A DNA stretch of 64,000 nt from Escherichia coli (GCF_036503815.1 NZ_AP027764.1:4774001-4838000), one strand, 5' to 3'. Positions 24,658 through 34,847 are shown, counted from the first letter of the stretch. Made by a program: numbers and translations. Notes: generated by a model not told the origin, from the letters alone.

Positions 24658-26481
24658 TTAATCGTCTTTCGGTGCGCGGTTGGCGCGACGACGATCGTTT
24701 TCCGTCAGGTGACGTTTACGAATACGGATAGAGGTCGGAGTCACTTCTACCAGTTCGTCATCATCGATGAACTCCAGAGCTTGTTCCAGAGTCATGCGGA
24801 TAGGCGGAACCAGAACAACGGCTTCGTCAGTACCGGAAGCACGCATGTTGGTCAGTTTCTTACCGGTCAGGCAGTTTACAGTCAGGTCGTTAGAGCGGCT
24901 GTGAATACCGATAATCTGACCTTCGTAAACTTCTGCACCGTGACCGAGGAACAGCTTACCACGGTCCTGCAGACCGAACAGCGCGAACGCTACCGCTTTA
25001 CCCTGACCGTTAGAGATCAGTACGCCGTTCTGACGCTGACCCACTTCACCCGGACGTACGTCGTCATAGTGGCTGAAGGTGGAGTACAACAGACCCGTAC
25101 CAGAGGTCATGGTCATGAACTCAGAACGGAAGCCAATCAGACCACGGCTTGGGATCACGTAGTCGAGACGTACGCGGCCTTTACCGTCTGGATTCATGTT
25201 TTTCAGGTCGCCTTTACGTTCGCCCAGCGCCTGCATTACAGAACCCTGATGCTGTTCTTCAACGTCCAGAGTCACGTTTTCATACGGCTCTTGTTTACGA
25301 CCGTCGATTTCACGGAAGATAACTTTCGGACGGGATACCGCCAGTTCGAAACCTTCACGACGCATGTTTTCGATCAGAACAGACAGGTGCAGTTCGCCAC
25401 GACCAGAAACGCGGAACGCATCGGCGTCTTCAGTTTCTTCTACGCGCAGCGCAACGTTGTGTACCAGTTCTTTGTTCAGACGATCCAGAATCTGACGAGA
25501 CGTTACGAACTTACCTTCTTTACCGCAGAACGGTGAGGTGTTAACGCAGAAGAACATAGAAACGGTCGGCTCATCAACGGAGAGTGCCGGCAGCGCTTCA
25601 ACGTTTTGCGTGTCGCAAACGGTGTCGGAAATGTTCAGTTCGCCCAGGCCCGTGATCGCCACGATATCGCCAGCTTCCGCCAGATCGGTTTCGATACGTT
25701 CCAGACCGAGGTGGCCCAGCACTTTACCGACTTTCGCGTTGCGGGTTTTGCCTTCGCTATCGATGATAGTAACTTGCTGGTTCGGCTTCACTTTACCGCG
25801 CTTGATGCGGCCAATGCCGATAACGCCAACATAGCTGTTGTAATCGAGCTGAGAAATCTGCATCTGGAACGGACCGTCAAGGTCAACGTCCGGCGCAGGA
25901 ACGTGGTCAACAATTGCCTGATACAGCGGGGTCATGTCTTCCGCCATATCTTCGTGGTCCAGACCCGCGATACCGTTCAGCGCAGAAGCGTAAACGATCG
26001 GGAAGTCCAGCTGCTCGTCAGTCGCGTCGAGGTTAACGAACAGGTCGAATACCTGATCCACAACCCAGTCAGGACGCGCGCCAGGGCGGTCAACTTTGTT
26101 GATAACAACAATTGGCTTCAGGCCGTAAGCAAACGCTTTTTTGGTTACGAAGCGCGTTTGCGGCATCGGGCCGTCAAATGCGTCAACCACCAGCAGCACT
26201 GAGTCTACCATGGACATTACACGTTCAACTTCACCACCGAAGTCGGCGTGCCCCGGGGTATCAACGATGTTGATACGGTAATCATTCCATTTGATAGCGG
26301 TGTTTTTCGCGAGGATGGTAATCCCACGCTCTTTCTCCAAATCGTTGGAGTCCATCACGCGCTCTTGGGTTTCGGCACGAGAGTCGAACGTACCGGATTG
26401 TTGGAGCAGCTTGTCTACCAGGGTGGTTTTACCATGGTCTACGTGCGCGATGATGGCGATATTACGCAATTTTTCGATCAC
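24658..26481 (-). CDS. typA: Ribosome-dependent GTPase BipA/TypA
   Basis: The 607-residue translational GTPase binds the ribosome and helps assemble the 50S subunit at low temperature and under stress. G motifs are clear: [10 protein letters not shown] (residues 12-21), [22 protein letters not shown] and SALNG. EF-G-like domains III and V and the BipA-specific C-terminal domain follow, ending [11 protein letters not shown]. The length equals the E. coli protein. It is divergent from glnA, with a 372-base regulatory region between. Confidence 0.97.
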   Translation of the reverse strand: MIEKLRNIAIIAHVDHGKTTLVDKLLQQSGTFDSRAETQERVMDSNDLEKERGITILAKNTAIKWNDYRINIVDTPGHADFGGEVERVMSMVDSVLLVVDAFDGPMPQTRFVTKKAFAYGLKPIVVINKVDRPGARPDWVVDQVFDLFVNLDATDEQLDFPIVYASALNGIAGLDHEDMAEDMTPLYQAIVDHVPAPDVDLDGPFQMQISQLDYNSYVGVIGIGRIKRGKVKPNQQVTIIDSEGKTRNAKVGKVLGHLGLERIETDLAEAGDIVAITGLGELNISDTVCDTQNVEALPALSVDEPTVSMFFCVNTSPFCGKEGKFVTSRQILDRLNKELVHNVALRVEETEDADAFRVSGRGELHLSVLIENMRREGFELAVSRPKVIFREIDGRKQEPYENVTLDVEEQHQGSVMQALGERKGDLKNMNPDGKGRVRLDYVIPSRGLIGFRSEFMTMTSGTGLLYSTFSHYDDVRPGEVGQRQNGVLISNGQGKAVAFALFGLQDRGKLFLGHGAEVYEGQIIGIHSRSNDLTVNCLTGKKLTNMRASGTDEAVVLVPPIRMTLEQALEFIDDDELVEVTPTSIRIRKRHLTENDRRRANRAPKDD

Positions 26482-26587
26482 AACTTTGCCTCAGGCATTA
26501 GAAATAGCGCGTTATTGTACACGGATTAATCGCACTACAAAACAGGATCACAAACATCCTCCGCAAACAAGTATTGCAGAGTCCCTT

Positions 26588-26603
26588 TGTGATCGCTTTC
26601 ACG
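26588..26603 (+). promoter_or_regulatory. CRP site at the glnA distal promoter (glnAp1 region)
   Basis: TGTGA-N6-TCACG, close to the CRP consensus, in the position where E. coli uses CRP for the sigma-70 promoter glnAp1. Confidence 0.7.
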
Positions 26604-26632
26604 GAGCATAAAAAGGGTTATCCAAAGGTCAT

Positions 26633-26649
26633 TGCACCAATATGGTGCT
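26633..26649 (+). promoter_or_regulatory. NtrC (GlnG) enhancer site 1
   Basis: TGCACCA-ATA-TGGTGCT is a near-perfect 17-base NtrC palindrome about 110 bases upstream of the sigma-54 promoter. Phosphorylated NtrC dimers bound here and at site 2 activate glnA when nitrogen is scarce. Confidence 0.9.
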
Positions 26650-26664
26650 TAATGTTTCCATTGA

Positions 26665-26681
26665 AGCACTATATTGGTGCA
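26665..26681 (+). promoter_or_regulatory. NtrC (GlnG) enhancer site 2
   Basis: AGCACTA-TAT-TGGTGCA, a second 17-base palindrome 32 bases (three helical turns) downstream of site 1, so the two dimers sit on the same face of the helix. Confidence 0.9.
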
Positions 26682-26754
26682 ACATTAACATCGTGGTGCA
26701 GCCCTTTTGCACGATGGTGCGCATGATAACGCCTTTTAGGGGCAATTTAAAAGT

Positions 26755-26769
26755 TGGCACAGATTTCGC
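26755..26769 (+). promoter_or_regulatory. Sigma-54 promoter glnAp2
   Basis: TGGCAC followed by a GC at the correct distance (GG, ten bases, GC) gives the -24/-12 signature of a sigma-54 promoter. Confidence 0.9.
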
Positions 26770-26853
26770 TTTATCTTTTTTACGGCGACACGGCCAAAAT
26801 AATTGCAGATTTCGTTACCACGACGACCATGACCAATCCAGGAGAGTTAAAGT

Positions 26854-28263
26854 ATGTCCGCTGAACACGTACTGACGATGCTGAACGAGCACGAAGTGAA
26901 GTTTGTTGATTTGCGCTTCACCGATACTAAAGGTAAAGAACAGCACGTCACTATCCCTGCTCATCAGGTGAATGCTGAATTCTTCGAAGAAGGCAAAATG
27001 TTTGACGGCTCCTCGATTGGCGGCTGGAAAGGCATTAACGAATCCGACATGGTGCTGATGCCAGACGCATCCACAGCAGTGATTGACCCGTTCTTCGCGG
27101 ACTCTACCCTGATTATCCGTTGCGATATCCTTGAACCAGGCACCCTGCAAGGCTATGACCGTGACCCGCGTTCCATCGCGAAGCGCGCTGAAGATTACCT
27201 GCGTTCTACTGGCATTGCCGACACCGTACTGTTCGGGCCAGAACCTGAATTCTTCCTGTTCGATGACATCCGTTTCGGCGCGTCTATCTCCGGTTCTCAT
27301 GTTGCCATCGACGATATCGAAGGTGCATGGAACTCCTCCACCAAATATGAAGGTGGTAACAAAGGTCACCGTCCGGCAGTGAAAGGCGGTTACTTCCCGG
27401 TTCCGCCGGTAGACTCTGCGCAGGATATCCGTTCTGAAATGTGTCTGGTGATGGAACAGATGGGTCTGGTGGTTGAAGCCCATCACCACGAAGTAGCGAC
27501 TGCTGGTCAGAACGAAGTGGCTACCCGCTTCAATACCATGACCAAAAAAGCTGACGAAATTCAGATCTACAAATATGTTGTGCACAACGTAGCGCACCGC
27601 TTCGGTAAAACCGCGACCTTTATGCCAAAACCGATGTTCGGTGATAACGGCTCCGGTATGCACTGCCACATGTCGCTGTCTAAAAACGGCGTTAACCTGT
27701 TCGCAGGCGACAAATACGCAGGTCTGTCTGAGCAGGCGCTGTACTACATTGGCGGTGTAATCAAACACGCTAAAGCGATTAACGCCCTGGCAAACCCGAC
27801 CACCAACTCTTACAAGCGTCTGGTCCCGGGCTACGAAGCACCAGTAATGCTGGCTTACTCTGCGCGTAACCGTTCTGCGTCTATCCGTATTCCAGTGGTT
27901 TCTTCTCCGAAAGCACGTCGTATCGAAGTCCGTTTCCCGGACCCAGCGGCTAACCCGTACCTGTGCTTTGCTGCCCTGCTGATGGCCGGTCTTGATGGCA
28001 TCAAGAACAAGATCCACCCAGGCGAAGCCATGGACAAAAACCTGTATGACCTGCCGCCAGAAGAAGCGAAAGAGATCCCACAGGTTGCAGGCTCTCTGGA
28101 AGAAGCACTGAACGAACTGGATCTGGACCGCGAGTTCCTGAAAGCCGGTGGCGTGTTCACTGACGAAGCCATTGATGCGTACATCGCTCTGCGTCGCGAA
28201 GAAAATGACCGCGTGCGTATGACTCCGCATCCGGTAGAGTTTGAGCTGTACTACAGCGTCTAA
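26854..28263 (+). CDS. glnA: Glutamine synthetase type I
   Basis: The 469-residue enzyme makes glutamine from glutamate, ammonia and ATP and forms a dodecamer. Signatures include [12 protein letters not shown] (residues 50-61), EPEFFLFDD, the [14 protein letters not shown] loop, and NRSASIRIP. The adenylylation tyrosine is in KNLYDLPPE near residue 398. Expression is set by the NtrC/sigma-54 region upstream, and glnL and glnG lie downstream in the same operon. A long open frame on the opposite strand is a coding shadow. Confidence 0.98.
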   Translation: MSAEHVLTMLNEHEVKFVDLRFTDTKGKEQHVTIPAHQVNAEFFEEGKMFDGSSIGGWKGINESDMVLMPDASTAVIDPFFADSTLIIRCDILEPGTLQGYDRDPRSIAKRAEDYLRSTGIADTVLFGPEPEFFLFDDIRFGASISGSHVAIDDIEGAWNSSTKYEGGNKGHRPAVKGGYFPVPPVDSAQDIRSEMCLVMEQMGLVVEAHHHEVATAGQNEVATRFNTMTKKADEIQIYKYVVHNVAHRFGKTATFMPKPMFGDNGSGMHCHMSLSKNGVNLFAGDKYAGLSEQALYYIGGVIKHAKAINALANPTTNSYKRLVPGYEAPVMLAYSARNRSASIRIPVVSSPKARRIEVRFPDPAANPYLCFAALLMAGLDGIKNKIHPGEAMDKNLYDLPPEEAKEIPQVAGSLEEALNELDLDREFLKAGGVFTDEAIDAYIALRREENDRVRMTPHPVEFELYYSV

Positions 28264-28349
28264 TAGTTGAAGTTGTACTACCCGGTGCTAAGAAGGCCGG
28301 GATTTAGTTGCCGTGGAAACTTTCAGCCCATCTCTGCATGGGCTTTTTT
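28264..28349 (+). ncRNA. glnZ: glnA 3' UTR, likely source of the GlnZ small RNA
   Basis: In E. coli and Salmonella a small RNA, GlnZ, is cut from the glnA 3' end. The sequence here has the needed end: a Rho-independent terminator that can serve as the Hfq-binding 3' tail. I cannot place the 5' processing site, so only the untranslated part is marked. Confidence 0.4.
28326..28349 (+). terminator. Rho-independent terminator after glnA
   Basis: GCCCAT and ATGGGC form a six-base stem over a six-base loop and are followed by six T residues. In the gln operon it reduces read-through into glnLG. Confidence 0.9.
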
Positions 28350-28394
28350 CTCCGTAACTTCTTTGATGCTTCGCGCTTTTTATCCGTAAAAAGC

Positions 28395-28416
28395 TATAAT
28401 GCACTAAAATGGTGCA
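28395..28416 (+). promoter_or_regulatory. glnL promoter -10 box overlapped by an NtrC operator
   Basis: TATAAT at 28395-28400 adjoins the palindrome TGCACTAAAATGGTGCA at 28400-28416. NtrC bound here represses the glnL promoter, a known feature of this operon. Confidence 0.85.
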
Positions 28417-28437
28417 ACCTGTTCAGGAGACTGCTTT

Positions 28438-29487
28438 ATGGCAACAGGCACGCAGCCCGATGCTGGGCAGATCCTCAACTCGCTGATTAACAGTATTTTG
28501 TTAATTGATGACAACCTGGCGATCCATTACGCCAACCCCGCCGCGCAACAACTACTCGCCCAAAGCTCCCGCAAATTGTTTGGTACGCCGTTACCGGAAC
28601 TGTTGAGCTACTTCTCATTAAATATCGAGCTGATGCAAGAAAGTCTGGAGGCGGGGCAAGGTTTTACCGATAACGAAGTGACGCTGGTGATCGACGGGCG
28701 CTCGCATATCCTTTCTGTGACGGCCCAGCGTATGCCGGACGGCATGATCCTGCTGGAGATGGCACCGATGGATAACCAGCGCCGATTAAGTCAGGAACAG
28801 CTACAGCACGCCCAGCAGGTTGCTGCCCGTGATTTAGTGCGCGGCCTGGCACATGAGATTAAAAATCCGCTTGGCGGTTTACGTGGCGCGGCCCAGTTGC
28901 TCAGCAAAGCATTACCTGACCCGTCACTGCTGGAATATACCAAAGTGATTATTGAACAGGCGGATCGGTTGCGAAATCTGGTCGACCGTCTGTTGGGGCC
29001 GCAACTGCCCGGTACGCGCGTTACCGAAAGTATTCACAAAGTGGCTGAACGCGTGGTGACGCTGGTGTCGATGGAACTGCCGGACAACGTGCGGTTGATT
29101 CGTGATTACGACCCCAGCCTGCCGGAACTGGCGCACGACCCGGATCAAATTGAACAGGTATTGCTGAATATTGTGCGCAATGCGCTACAGGCGCTGGGGC
29201 CGGAAGGTGGTGAAATCATTCTGCGTACCCGCACCGCGTTTCAACTGACCTTACACGGCGAGCGCTATCGGCTGGCAGCGCGGATTGATGTGGAAGATAA
29301 CGGGCCAGGCATTCCGCCTCATTTGCAGGATACGCTGTTTTACCCGATGGTCAGCGGCCGCGAAGGTGGCACCGGGCTTGGCTTATCCATCGCCCGTAAT
29401 TTGATTGATCAGCATTCAGGCAAAATTGAATTTACCAGTTGGCCAGGTCATACCGAGTTCTCGGTTTACCTGCCTATCAGGAAATAA
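28438..29487 (+). CDS. glnL: Nitrogen sensor kinase/phosphatase NtrB (GlnL)
   Basis: A 349-residue cytoplasmic histidine kinase that phosphorylates or dephosphorylates NtrC in response to PII (GlnB). An N-terminal PAS domain (about residues 10-110) precedes the dimerisation region with the phosphorylated His139 in [11 protein letters not shown]. The ATP-binding domain has the N box ([10 protein letters not shown]), DNGPGI and GTGLGLSI. Its stop is 11 bases before glnG. Confidence 0.97.
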
Positions 29488-29498
29488 AGGTGACGTTT

Positions 29499-30908
29499 AT
29501 GCAACGAGGGATAGTCTGGGTAGTCGATGACGATAGTTCCATCCGTTGGGTGCTTGAACGTGCGCTCGCTGGAGCGGGTTTAACCTGTACGACATTTGAG
29601 AACGGCGCGGAAGTACTGGAGGCGCTGGCGAGCAAAACGCCGGATGTGCTGCTTTCAGATATCCGTATGCCGGGAATGGACGGGCTTGCGCTGCTCAAGC
29701 AGATTAAACAGCGCCATCCGATGCTTCCGGTCATCATTATGACCGCACATTCCGATCTGGATGCTGCCGTCAGCGCCTATCAACAAGGGGCGTTTGATTA
29801 TCTGCCCAAACCGTTTGATATCGACGAAGCCGTGGCGCTGGTTGAGCGCGCCATCAGCCATTATCAGGAACAGCAGCAACCGCGTAATGTTCAGCTTAAC
29901 GGCCCGACGACCGATATCATCGGCGAAGCGCCAGCCATGCAGGACGTGTTCCGGATTATCGGTCGGCTTTCACGTTCTTCTATTAGCGTGCTGATTAACG
30001 GCGAATCCGGCACCGGTAAAGAACTGGTCGCTCATGCCCTGCATCGCCACAGTCCTCGAGCCAAAGCGCCGTTTATCGCGCTGAATATGGCGGCTATCCC
30101 GAAGGATTTGATCGAATCAGAACTGTTCGGTCACGAGAAAGGCGCGTTTACCGGCGCGAATACTATTCGTCAGGGGCGTTTTGAACAGGCCGATGGCGGC
30201 ACTTTATTCCTCGATGAAATTGGCGATATGCCGCTCGATGTGCAGACGCGTTTGCTGCGCGTGCTGGCAGACGGTCAGTTTTATCGCGTTGGCGGCTATG
30301 CGCCGGTGAAAGTGGATGTGCGGATTATCGCTGCAACCCACCAGAATCTCGAACAGCGGGTACAGGAAGGCAAGTTCCGTGAGGATTTGTTCCACCGCCT
30401 GAACGTTATCCGCGTTCATCTGCCGCCGCTGCGCGAGCGTCGGGAAGATATTCCCCGTCTGGCGCGCCATTTCCTGCAGGTTGCCGCGCGCGAACTGGGC
30501 GTAGAAGCGAAGTTGCTGCATCCGGAAACCGAAGCCGCGCTGACGCGTCTGGCGTGGCCGGGTAACGTACGCCAGCTGGAAAACACCTGTCGCTGGCTAA
30601 CGGTGATGGCCGCCGGGCAGGAAGTGTTGATTCAGGATTTGCCTGGCGAACTGTTTGAATCAACCGTAGCGGAAAGCCCTTCGCAATTACAGCCGGACAG
30701 TTGGGCAACGCTGTTAGCGCAGTGGGCAGACAGAGCGCTGCGTTCCGGTCATCAAAATCTGCTTTCCGAAGCGCAGCCTGAGCTGGAGCGGACGTTACTG
30801 ACGACCGCGTTGCGACATACGCAAGGGCATAAACAGGAAGCGGCGCGGCTACTCGGCTGGGGGCGTAACACTCTGACGCGGAAGTTAAAAGAGCTGGGGA
30901 TGGAGTGA
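29499..30908 (+). CDS. glnG: Nitrogen regulator NtrC (GlnG), sigma-54 activator
   Basis: A 469-residue response regulator that activates sigma-54 promoters under nitrogen limitation. The receiver domain has VDDDSS and the phosphorylated Asp54 in LLSDIRMPG. The AAA+ domain carries the Walker A GESGTGKE, the sigma-54-contacting [13 protein letters not shown] and Walker [12 protein letters not shown] Fis-type helix-turn-helix ends the protein ([21 protein letters not shown]). I start at ATG 29499, not at an upstream in-frame codon within glnL, because this gives the family length and a normal receiver N-terminus. Confidence 0.97.
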   Translation: MQRGIVWVVDDDSSIRWVLERALAGAGLTCTTFENGAEVLEALASKTPDVLLSDIRMPGMDGLALLKQIKQRHPMLPVIIMTAHSDLDAAVSAYQQGAFDYLPKPFDIDEAVALVERAISHYQEQQQPRNVQLNGPTTDIIGEAPAMQDVFRIIGRLSRSSISVLINGESGTGKELVAHALHRHSPRAKAPFIALNMAAIPKDLIESELFGHEKGAFTGANTIRQGRFEQADGGTLFLDEIGDMPLDVQTRLLRVLADGQFYRVGGYAPVKVDVRIIAATHQNLEQRVQEGKFREDLFHRLNVIRVHLPPLRERREDIPRLARHFLQVAARELGVEAKLLHPETEAALTRLAWPGNVRQLENTCRWLTVMAAGQEVLIQDLPGELFESTVAESPSQLQPDSWATLLAQWADRALRSGHQNLLSEAQPELERTLLTTALRHTQGHKQEAARLLGWGRNTLTRKLKELGME

Positions 30909-31019
30909 TTCACGGCTTGTGTGTAAAGATTGATTATTGAGCGCAAATTGCTGGTATTTTGCGCTTTACTGTTCCGATAAGTTCAGTATGATCTTGCCCG
31001 GAAAACGGGGAGAGTCATT

Positions 31020-31130
31020 ATGCTGGAATCAATAATTAATCTGGTATCGAGTGGCGCAGTTGACAGCCACACACCACAAACTGCTGTTGCTGCCGTGCTG
31101 TGTGCCGCGATGATTGGGCTGTTTAGCTGA
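31020..31130 (+). CDS. yshB: YshB, small membrane protein
   Basis: A 36-codon gene that matches the E. coli small protein YshB as I remember it, in its known place after glnG. It begins MLESIINLVSSGAV and ends with a hydrophobic segment (TAVAAVLCAAMIGLFS) long enough to sit in the membrane. GGGGAGAG lies a few bases before the ATG. The molecular role is poorly known. Confidence 0.9.
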   Translation: MLESIINLVSSGAVDSHTPQTAVAAVLCAAMIGLFS

Positions 31131-31143
31131 AGCTCGTTGTTTA

Positions 31144-31251
31144 TGCCGGATGCGGAGAAAGTCGTAGGCCTGATAAGACGCGACCAGCGTCGCATCAGGC
31201 ATCATGCTCAGATGCCGGATGCAGCGTAAACGCCTTATCCGGCCTACAAAA
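31144..31251. repeat. BIME of REP elements after yshB
   Basis: Three REP units in alternating orientation: GCCGGATGCGG, then GGCCTGATAAGACGCG...CGCATCAGGC, then GCCGGATGCAGCG...CCTTATCCGGC. They lie between the convergent yshB and hemN genes. Confidence 0.9.
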
Positions 31252-31312
31252 GCAATAATTTCAACAGGTTTTCTTAACCAGCGCATCAAGCAATCTTGTT
31301 CTCAGCACATTG

Positions 31313-31351
31313 ATGGCGCTTTCGTTTTCTACTTTGTAAACGAAGCGCCAT
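31313..31351. terminator. Stem-loop between yshB and hemN
   Basis: ATGGCGCTTTCGTTT pairs with AAACGAAGCGCCAT with a single bulge. The structure lies eight bases after the hemN stop and probably ends the hemN transcript. Confidence 0.65.
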
Positions 31352-31358
31352 TCACCAT

Positions 31359-32732
31359 TTAAATCACCCGTGAGAACTGCTGCATCCGCGCTTTCTGGCG
31401 CAGATAGGTATCAAAGCACATGCAAATGTTGCGGATCAGCAGGCGACCTTTCGCCGTTACCTGAATCCCCTTCTCATCCACATCCACCAGCCCATCTTTT
31501 GCTAACGGGGCAAGCAGCTTGAGATCTTCTGCAAAGTAATCAGCGAAGTGCAAATCCCACTGTTGCTCAATGGGGGCGTAATCCAGACGGAAGTTGCAGA
31601 TGAGCGACTTAATCACATCGCGGCGAATACAGTCATCACGCGTTAGCGCAATACCACGCCACAGCGCATTGCCTTGTTCATCCACTTGCTGATAGTACTG
31701 CTTCAACTCTTTCTGGTTCTGCGCGTAGCAGTCGCCAATCATGCTGATGGCGGAAACGCCCATCCCCAGCAGATCGGTATCGCCCTGAGTGGTGTAGCCC
31801 TGGAAGTTACGATGCAGCACGCCTTCACGCTGGGCCACCGCCAGCTCGTCATCCGGGCGAGCAAAGTGATCCATACCGATAAACTGATAGCCCGATTGTG
31901 TCAGGAAGGCGATGGTTTCCTGCAGGATATCGAGTTTTTGCTGTGGACTCGGCAGGTCAGCATCTTTGATTTTTCGCTGAGCAGCAAAAATGGTCGGCAG
32001 ATGCGCATAGTTAAAGACGCTCAGACGATCGGGGTTCAGCTCCGCCACGCGTTTCAGGGTAAAGGCGAAACTCTCCGGCGTCTGTTTCGGCAGGCCGTAA
32101 ATCAGGTCGATGTTGGTGGAGGTAAAGCCAATCTCACGCGCATGGTTAAGCAGTGCAAAGATGAACTCTTCATCCTGCTCGCGGTTAACCAGACGTTGCA
32201 CTTCTTTGTTGAAGTCCTGCACGCCCATGCTCAGGCGATTAAAGCCTTCGGCGCGTAAATGATCGAGTACATCCAGTTCGATTTCCCGCGGATCGACTTC
32301 GATCGAAATCTCCGCATCGGCATTGAACTGGAAGTTTTCGCGCAGCAACTTCATCAGTCGGCTGATTTGCGCTTTGTTCAGATACGTCGGCGTACCACCG
32401 CCCCAGTGCAATTGGCTGACGTGACGCCCGGCGAACAGCGGTGCACGATGGACGATTTCTTGCTCCAGCGCGTCCAGATACTGATCGGCCTTGTGCTGCT
32501 GGCGAGTAACAATCTTATTGCAACCGCAGAAGTAACAAAGCTTATGGCAGAACGGGATATGTACGTAGAGAGATAATGGACGCTCAGGATAGCGCGCCAC
32601 GGCTTGTAAAAACGCCTGTTCGCCGAAGTCTTCTGAAAACTCCAGCGCGGTCGGGTACGAGGTGTATCGTGGCCCGGAATAGTTATATTTCTGGATCAGG
32701 GCCAGATCCCAGTCGATTTGCTGTACAGACAT
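31359..32732 (-). CDS. hemN: Oxygen-independent coproporphyrinogen III oxidase
   Basis: The 457-residue radical SAM enzyme converts coproporphyrinogen III to protoporphyrinogen IX without oxygen, in haem synthesis. The cluster motif is CHKLCYFC (Cys62, Cys66, Cys69) within HIPFCHKLCYFCGCN, followed by HWGGGTPTYL. The C-terminal HemN domain includes RDDCIRRDVIKSLICNF. ATG 32732 gives the K-12 form; the frame has another Met two codons earlier. Its ribosome-binding site lies inside the end of a small upstream ORF, two bases away, so it may be translationally coupled. Confidence 0.97.
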   Translation of the reverse strand: MSVQQIDWDLALIQKYNYSGPRYTSYPTALEFSEDFGEQAFLQAVARYPERPLSLYVHIPFCHKLCYFCGCNKIVTRQQHKADQYLDALEQEIVHRAPLFAGRHVSQLHWGGGTPTYLNKAQISRLMKLLRENFQFNADAEISIEVDPREIELDVLDHLRAEGFNRLSMGVQDFNKEVQRLVNREQDEEFIFALLNHAREIGFTSTNIDLIYGLPKQTPESFAFTLKRVAELNPDRLSVFNYAHLPTIFAAQRKIKDADLPSPQQKLDILQETIAFLTQSGYQFIGMDHFARPDDELAVAQREGVLHRNFQGYTTQGDTDLLGMGVSAISMIGDCYAQNQKELKQYYQQVDEQGNALWRGIALTRDDCIRRDVIKSLICNFRLDYAPIEQQWDLHFADYFAEDLKLLAPLAKDGLVDVDEKGIQVTAKGRLLIRNICMCFDTYLRQKARMQQFSRVI

Positions 32733-32734
32733 GC

Positions 32735-32908
32735 TCACTCCTTCCGATGGCGTCTCTGGCGGCTACGGCGTACCGGCGGATGCCCGTTTCGAGTCATCAG
32801 CCGGTTGCGCAGCCACTTTTGTCGCCGCGACAACCGCTGTAGTTTAACGAATAACCACACCAGATAACATATAACCGGAAGGGTTATCAGCAGAACGGGA
32901 AGGCCCAC
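32735..32908 (-). CDS. Small membrane ORF upstream of hemN, possible DUF2489 remnant
   Basis: A 57-codon frame fills the gap between yihI and hemN. A GTG start at 32908 (13 bases after the yihI stop) gives one strong membrane segment, LPVLLITLPVICYLVWLFVKL, and then a very basic tail rich in Arg and Lys. Its TGA ends two bases before the hemN ATG, and the AAGGAG for hemN lies in its last codons. In other gammaproteobacteria a gene for a longer DUF2489 protein with an N-terminal membrane anchor commonly sits between yihI and hemN, as I recall. This may be a shortened form or remnant of it. No good ribosome-binding site precedes the GTG, so expression is uncertain. Confidence 0.4.
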   Translation of the reverse strand: MGLPVLLITLPVICYLVWLFVKLQRLSRRQKWLRNRLMTRNGHPPVRRSRQRRHRKE

Positions 32909-32920
32909 GGCGGCAATCCG

Positions 32921-33430
32921 TTAGTTGCCCCGCAGCAGACGCATCATGTCTTCTTGCTTCTCGTCTTCTTCCTCTTCTTCGTCATCGTCATAAGAGAGGC
33001 CGAGTTTCTGCATCAACTCATCAATACGATCCAGTTTGGCATCCACCCAGGATTGCTCTTCGGCGCTCAGGGTTTCGCCTGCCTCCAGACGTTCCAGCAG
33101 CGCATCCAGACGCTCATCCGTTTCCAGTAACTCCAACTCCGCCTGCGGTGAAAGCATAGGTTTCTCACTCTTCGGTTTGTGCTGTTTGGTGACTTTTTCA
33201 GTCACGCCCAATGGAATAGGGGTTTTACTGCCAATACGTGGATCTTTCGGTGCGTTCTGGCCTTTGCTGCCTGACGTGGTGTTACCGCCCGCTGCGCGGC
33301 TGCCCGGCGCATGACCACGACGTTTTTTCTGACGCTTGCGGTCACGAGCTTCCTGATCCAGCTCCTCGCGTGTTTTTCGACGCGCTTTTGCATGACCTTT
33401 GCTGCGTGAGTTTGAAGATGATGGTTTCAT
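32921..33430 (-). CDS. yihI: YihI, activator of the Der GTPase
   Basis: A 169-residue, highly charged protein that stimulates GTP hydrolysis by the ribosome-assembly GTPase Der (EngA). The N-terminal half is basic and probably disordered ([21 protein letters not shown]). The C-terminal half holds a helical region ([21 protein letters not shown]) and an acidic end ([14 protein letters not shown]). ATG 33430 is the K-12 start; the frame extends 21 codons further without family similarity. The stop is adjacent to the small ORF before hemN. Confidence 0.94.
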   Translation of the reverse strand: MKPSSSNSRSKGHAKARRKTREELDQEARDRKRQKKRRGHAPGSRAAGGNTTSGSKGQNAPKDPRIGSKTPIPLGVTEKVTKQHKPKSEKPMLSPQAELELLETDERLDALLERLEAGETLSAEEQSWVDAKLDRIDELMQKLGLSYDDDEEEEEDEKQEDMMRLLRGN

Positions 33431-33499
33431 AATGGTTCGTCTTTTAGCCGTTTTATTCAGTATAGATTTGCGGCGGAATCTAACAGAAAGCAAGCAAAG

Positions 33500-33533
33500 A
33501 AAAAAGGCGACAGATTACTCTGTCGCCTTTTTT
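33500..33533 (-). terminator. CsrC terminator
   Basis: AAAAAAGGCGACA with TGTCGCCTTTTTT gives a seven-base GC stem with T-runs in both directions. It ends CsrC on the minus strand. Confidence 0.95.
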
Positions 33534-33741
33534 CCTGACTCATAACCCTTAACGGGTCTTACAATCCTTGCAGGCCGCCAACACACCCTGTTTTTCCATT
33601 AGCCGGAACAATCCGTGTTGATTCCATTTCCGTTTAATTACGTCTCCGGACGTTTGTCTTCCTGACAATCCTCTGTCTTCGCCTCCTGGCGCTCCTGACC
33701 CTCATCCTGAGTCATTGTTCCTGTTAGCGTCCTCGCTCTAT
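33500..33741 (-). ncRNA. csrC: CsrC, small RNA that sequesters CsrA
   Basis: The minus strand reads as CsrC from its 5' end (ATAGAGCGAGGACGC) to its terminator. About fourteen GGA motifs, several as AGGA or CAGGA in hairpin loops, are the CsrA-binding sites. By titrating CsrA the RNA relieves repression of glycogen, biofilm and other genes. The length of about 242 bases and the position between yihI and engB agree with E. coli. Confidence 0.95.
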
Positions 33742-34011
33742 GGGTGCTACTTTACGCCTTTGCTTTAAACAAACAATCAACCGCCATCAGTATTTGCACA
33801 TTTTCAGAGTTTTATATAAAAGCAATTAACTGATTTATATAGCTTATTTGACATGCATCGCAGAATTTTCTCTGCTATTTCGCATAAAGACTATCGGCAA
33901 TGTCTCACAAAGCGTATGGCTTTTACTTACAACGCTCACGCCGAAAAATCCGCCTTTTATTATGGTTCAGGTATAATCGCCGCAAAGCTTTGACTGACGG
34001 AGACGACCGCT

Positions 34012-34644
34012 TTGACTAATTTGAATTATCAACAGACGCATTTTGTGATGAGTGCGCCTGATATTCGCCACCTACCTTCCGATACCGGAATTGAAGTGGC
34101 TTTTGCAGGCCGTTCCAACGCAGGTAAATCCAGCGCGCTGAACACGCTGACTAACCAGAAAAGCCTGGCGCGGACCTCAAAAACCCCAGGGCGCACCCAG
34201 CTTATCAACCTGTTTGAAGTGGCTGACGGCAAGCGTCTGGTTGACCTGCCCGGCTATGGCTACGCGGAAGTCCCGGAAGAGATGAAGCGCAAATGGCAAC
34301 GCGCGCTCGGCGAATACCTCGAAAAACGTCAGAGCCTGCAAGGTCTGGTGGTGCTAATGGATATTCGCCATCCGCTGAAAGATTTGGATCAGCAGATGAT
34401 TGAGTGGGCGGTAGACAGTAATATCGCCGTTCTGGTGCTGCTGACCAAAGCGGACAAACTGGCAAGCGGCGCACGTAAAGCACAATTGAATATGGTGCGT
34501 GAAGCAGTGCTGGCGTTTAACGGTGATGTGCAGGTTGAAACGTTCTCTTCACTGAAGAAACAAGGCGTGGACAAGCTGCGGCAGAAACTGGATACCTGGT
34601 TTAGCGAGATGCAGCCTGTAGAAGAAACGCAGGACGGCGAATAA
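34012..34644 (+). CDS. engB: Ribosome biogenesis GTPase EngB (YihA)
   Basis: A 210-residue TrmE-Era-like GTPase needed for assembly of the large ribosomal subunit and for cell division. The G1 motif is GRSNAGKSS (residues 33-41), G3 is [12 protein letters not shown]4 is TKADK and G5 is FSSLKKQG. The start is TTG at 34012, preceded by CGGAGACG; the next in-frame ATG, at codon 13, would cut a conserved N-terminus. It is divergent from csrC. Confidence 0.95.
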
Positions 34645-34664
34645 TTTTCTTGCCTTAATGCTTG

Positions 34665-34720
34665 TGCCGGATGTGGCGTATCCGGCTCTGGCATAGGCCT
34701 GAGAAGCATCAGGCATTACG
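34665..34720. repeat. REP elements after engB
   Basis: GCCGGATGTGGCGTATCCGGC and then GGCCTGAGAAGCATCAGGC form two degenerate REP units between engB and spf. Confidence 0.75.
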
Positions 34721-34738
34721 ATCTTTTCTTTCGCCCAA

Positions 34739-34847
34739 TAAAAAACGCCCCAGTCATTACTGACTGGGGCGGCTAAAATATTCAGCCAAATCCGATTACG
34801 TGAAGTAAAAGGTCTGAAAGATAGAACATCTTACCTCTGTACCCTAC
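34739..34847 (-). ncRNA. spf: Spot 42 small RNA
   Basis: The minus strand gives the 109-base Spot 42 RNA, starting GTAGGGTACAGAGG and ending in a strong terminator (CGCCCCAGTCA/TGACTGGGGCG with six U). It is an Hfq-dependent RNA repressed by CRP-cAMP that blocks translation of galK and other catabolic mRNAs when glucose is present. It is in its expected place between engB and polA. Confidence 0.97.

Larger units (their letters stand above)
26482..26853. promoter_or_regulatory. typA/glnA divergent control region
   Basis: The gap holds the typA upstream region and the layered glnA promoter. From left to right lie a CRP-type site (26588-26603), two strong NtrC palindromes (26633-26649, 26665-26681), weaker NtrC-like halves around 26691-26721 and the sigma-54 promoter at 26755-26769. 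The glnA ribosome-binding site CAGGAGAG follows. The arrangement is the classic nitrogen-regulated enhancer and promoter of enteric bacteria. Confidence 0.9.

Noticed and set aside
24709..25536. 275-codon plus-strand frame inside typA
   Set aside because: Antisense shadow of typA; rich in Thr, Arg and Phe with no recognisable domain.
26815..28230. 471-codon open frame on the strand opposite glnA
   Set aside because: It mirrors the glnA codon pattern almost exactly, has no ribosome-binding site, resembles no family and would run against one of the best-conserved genes known.
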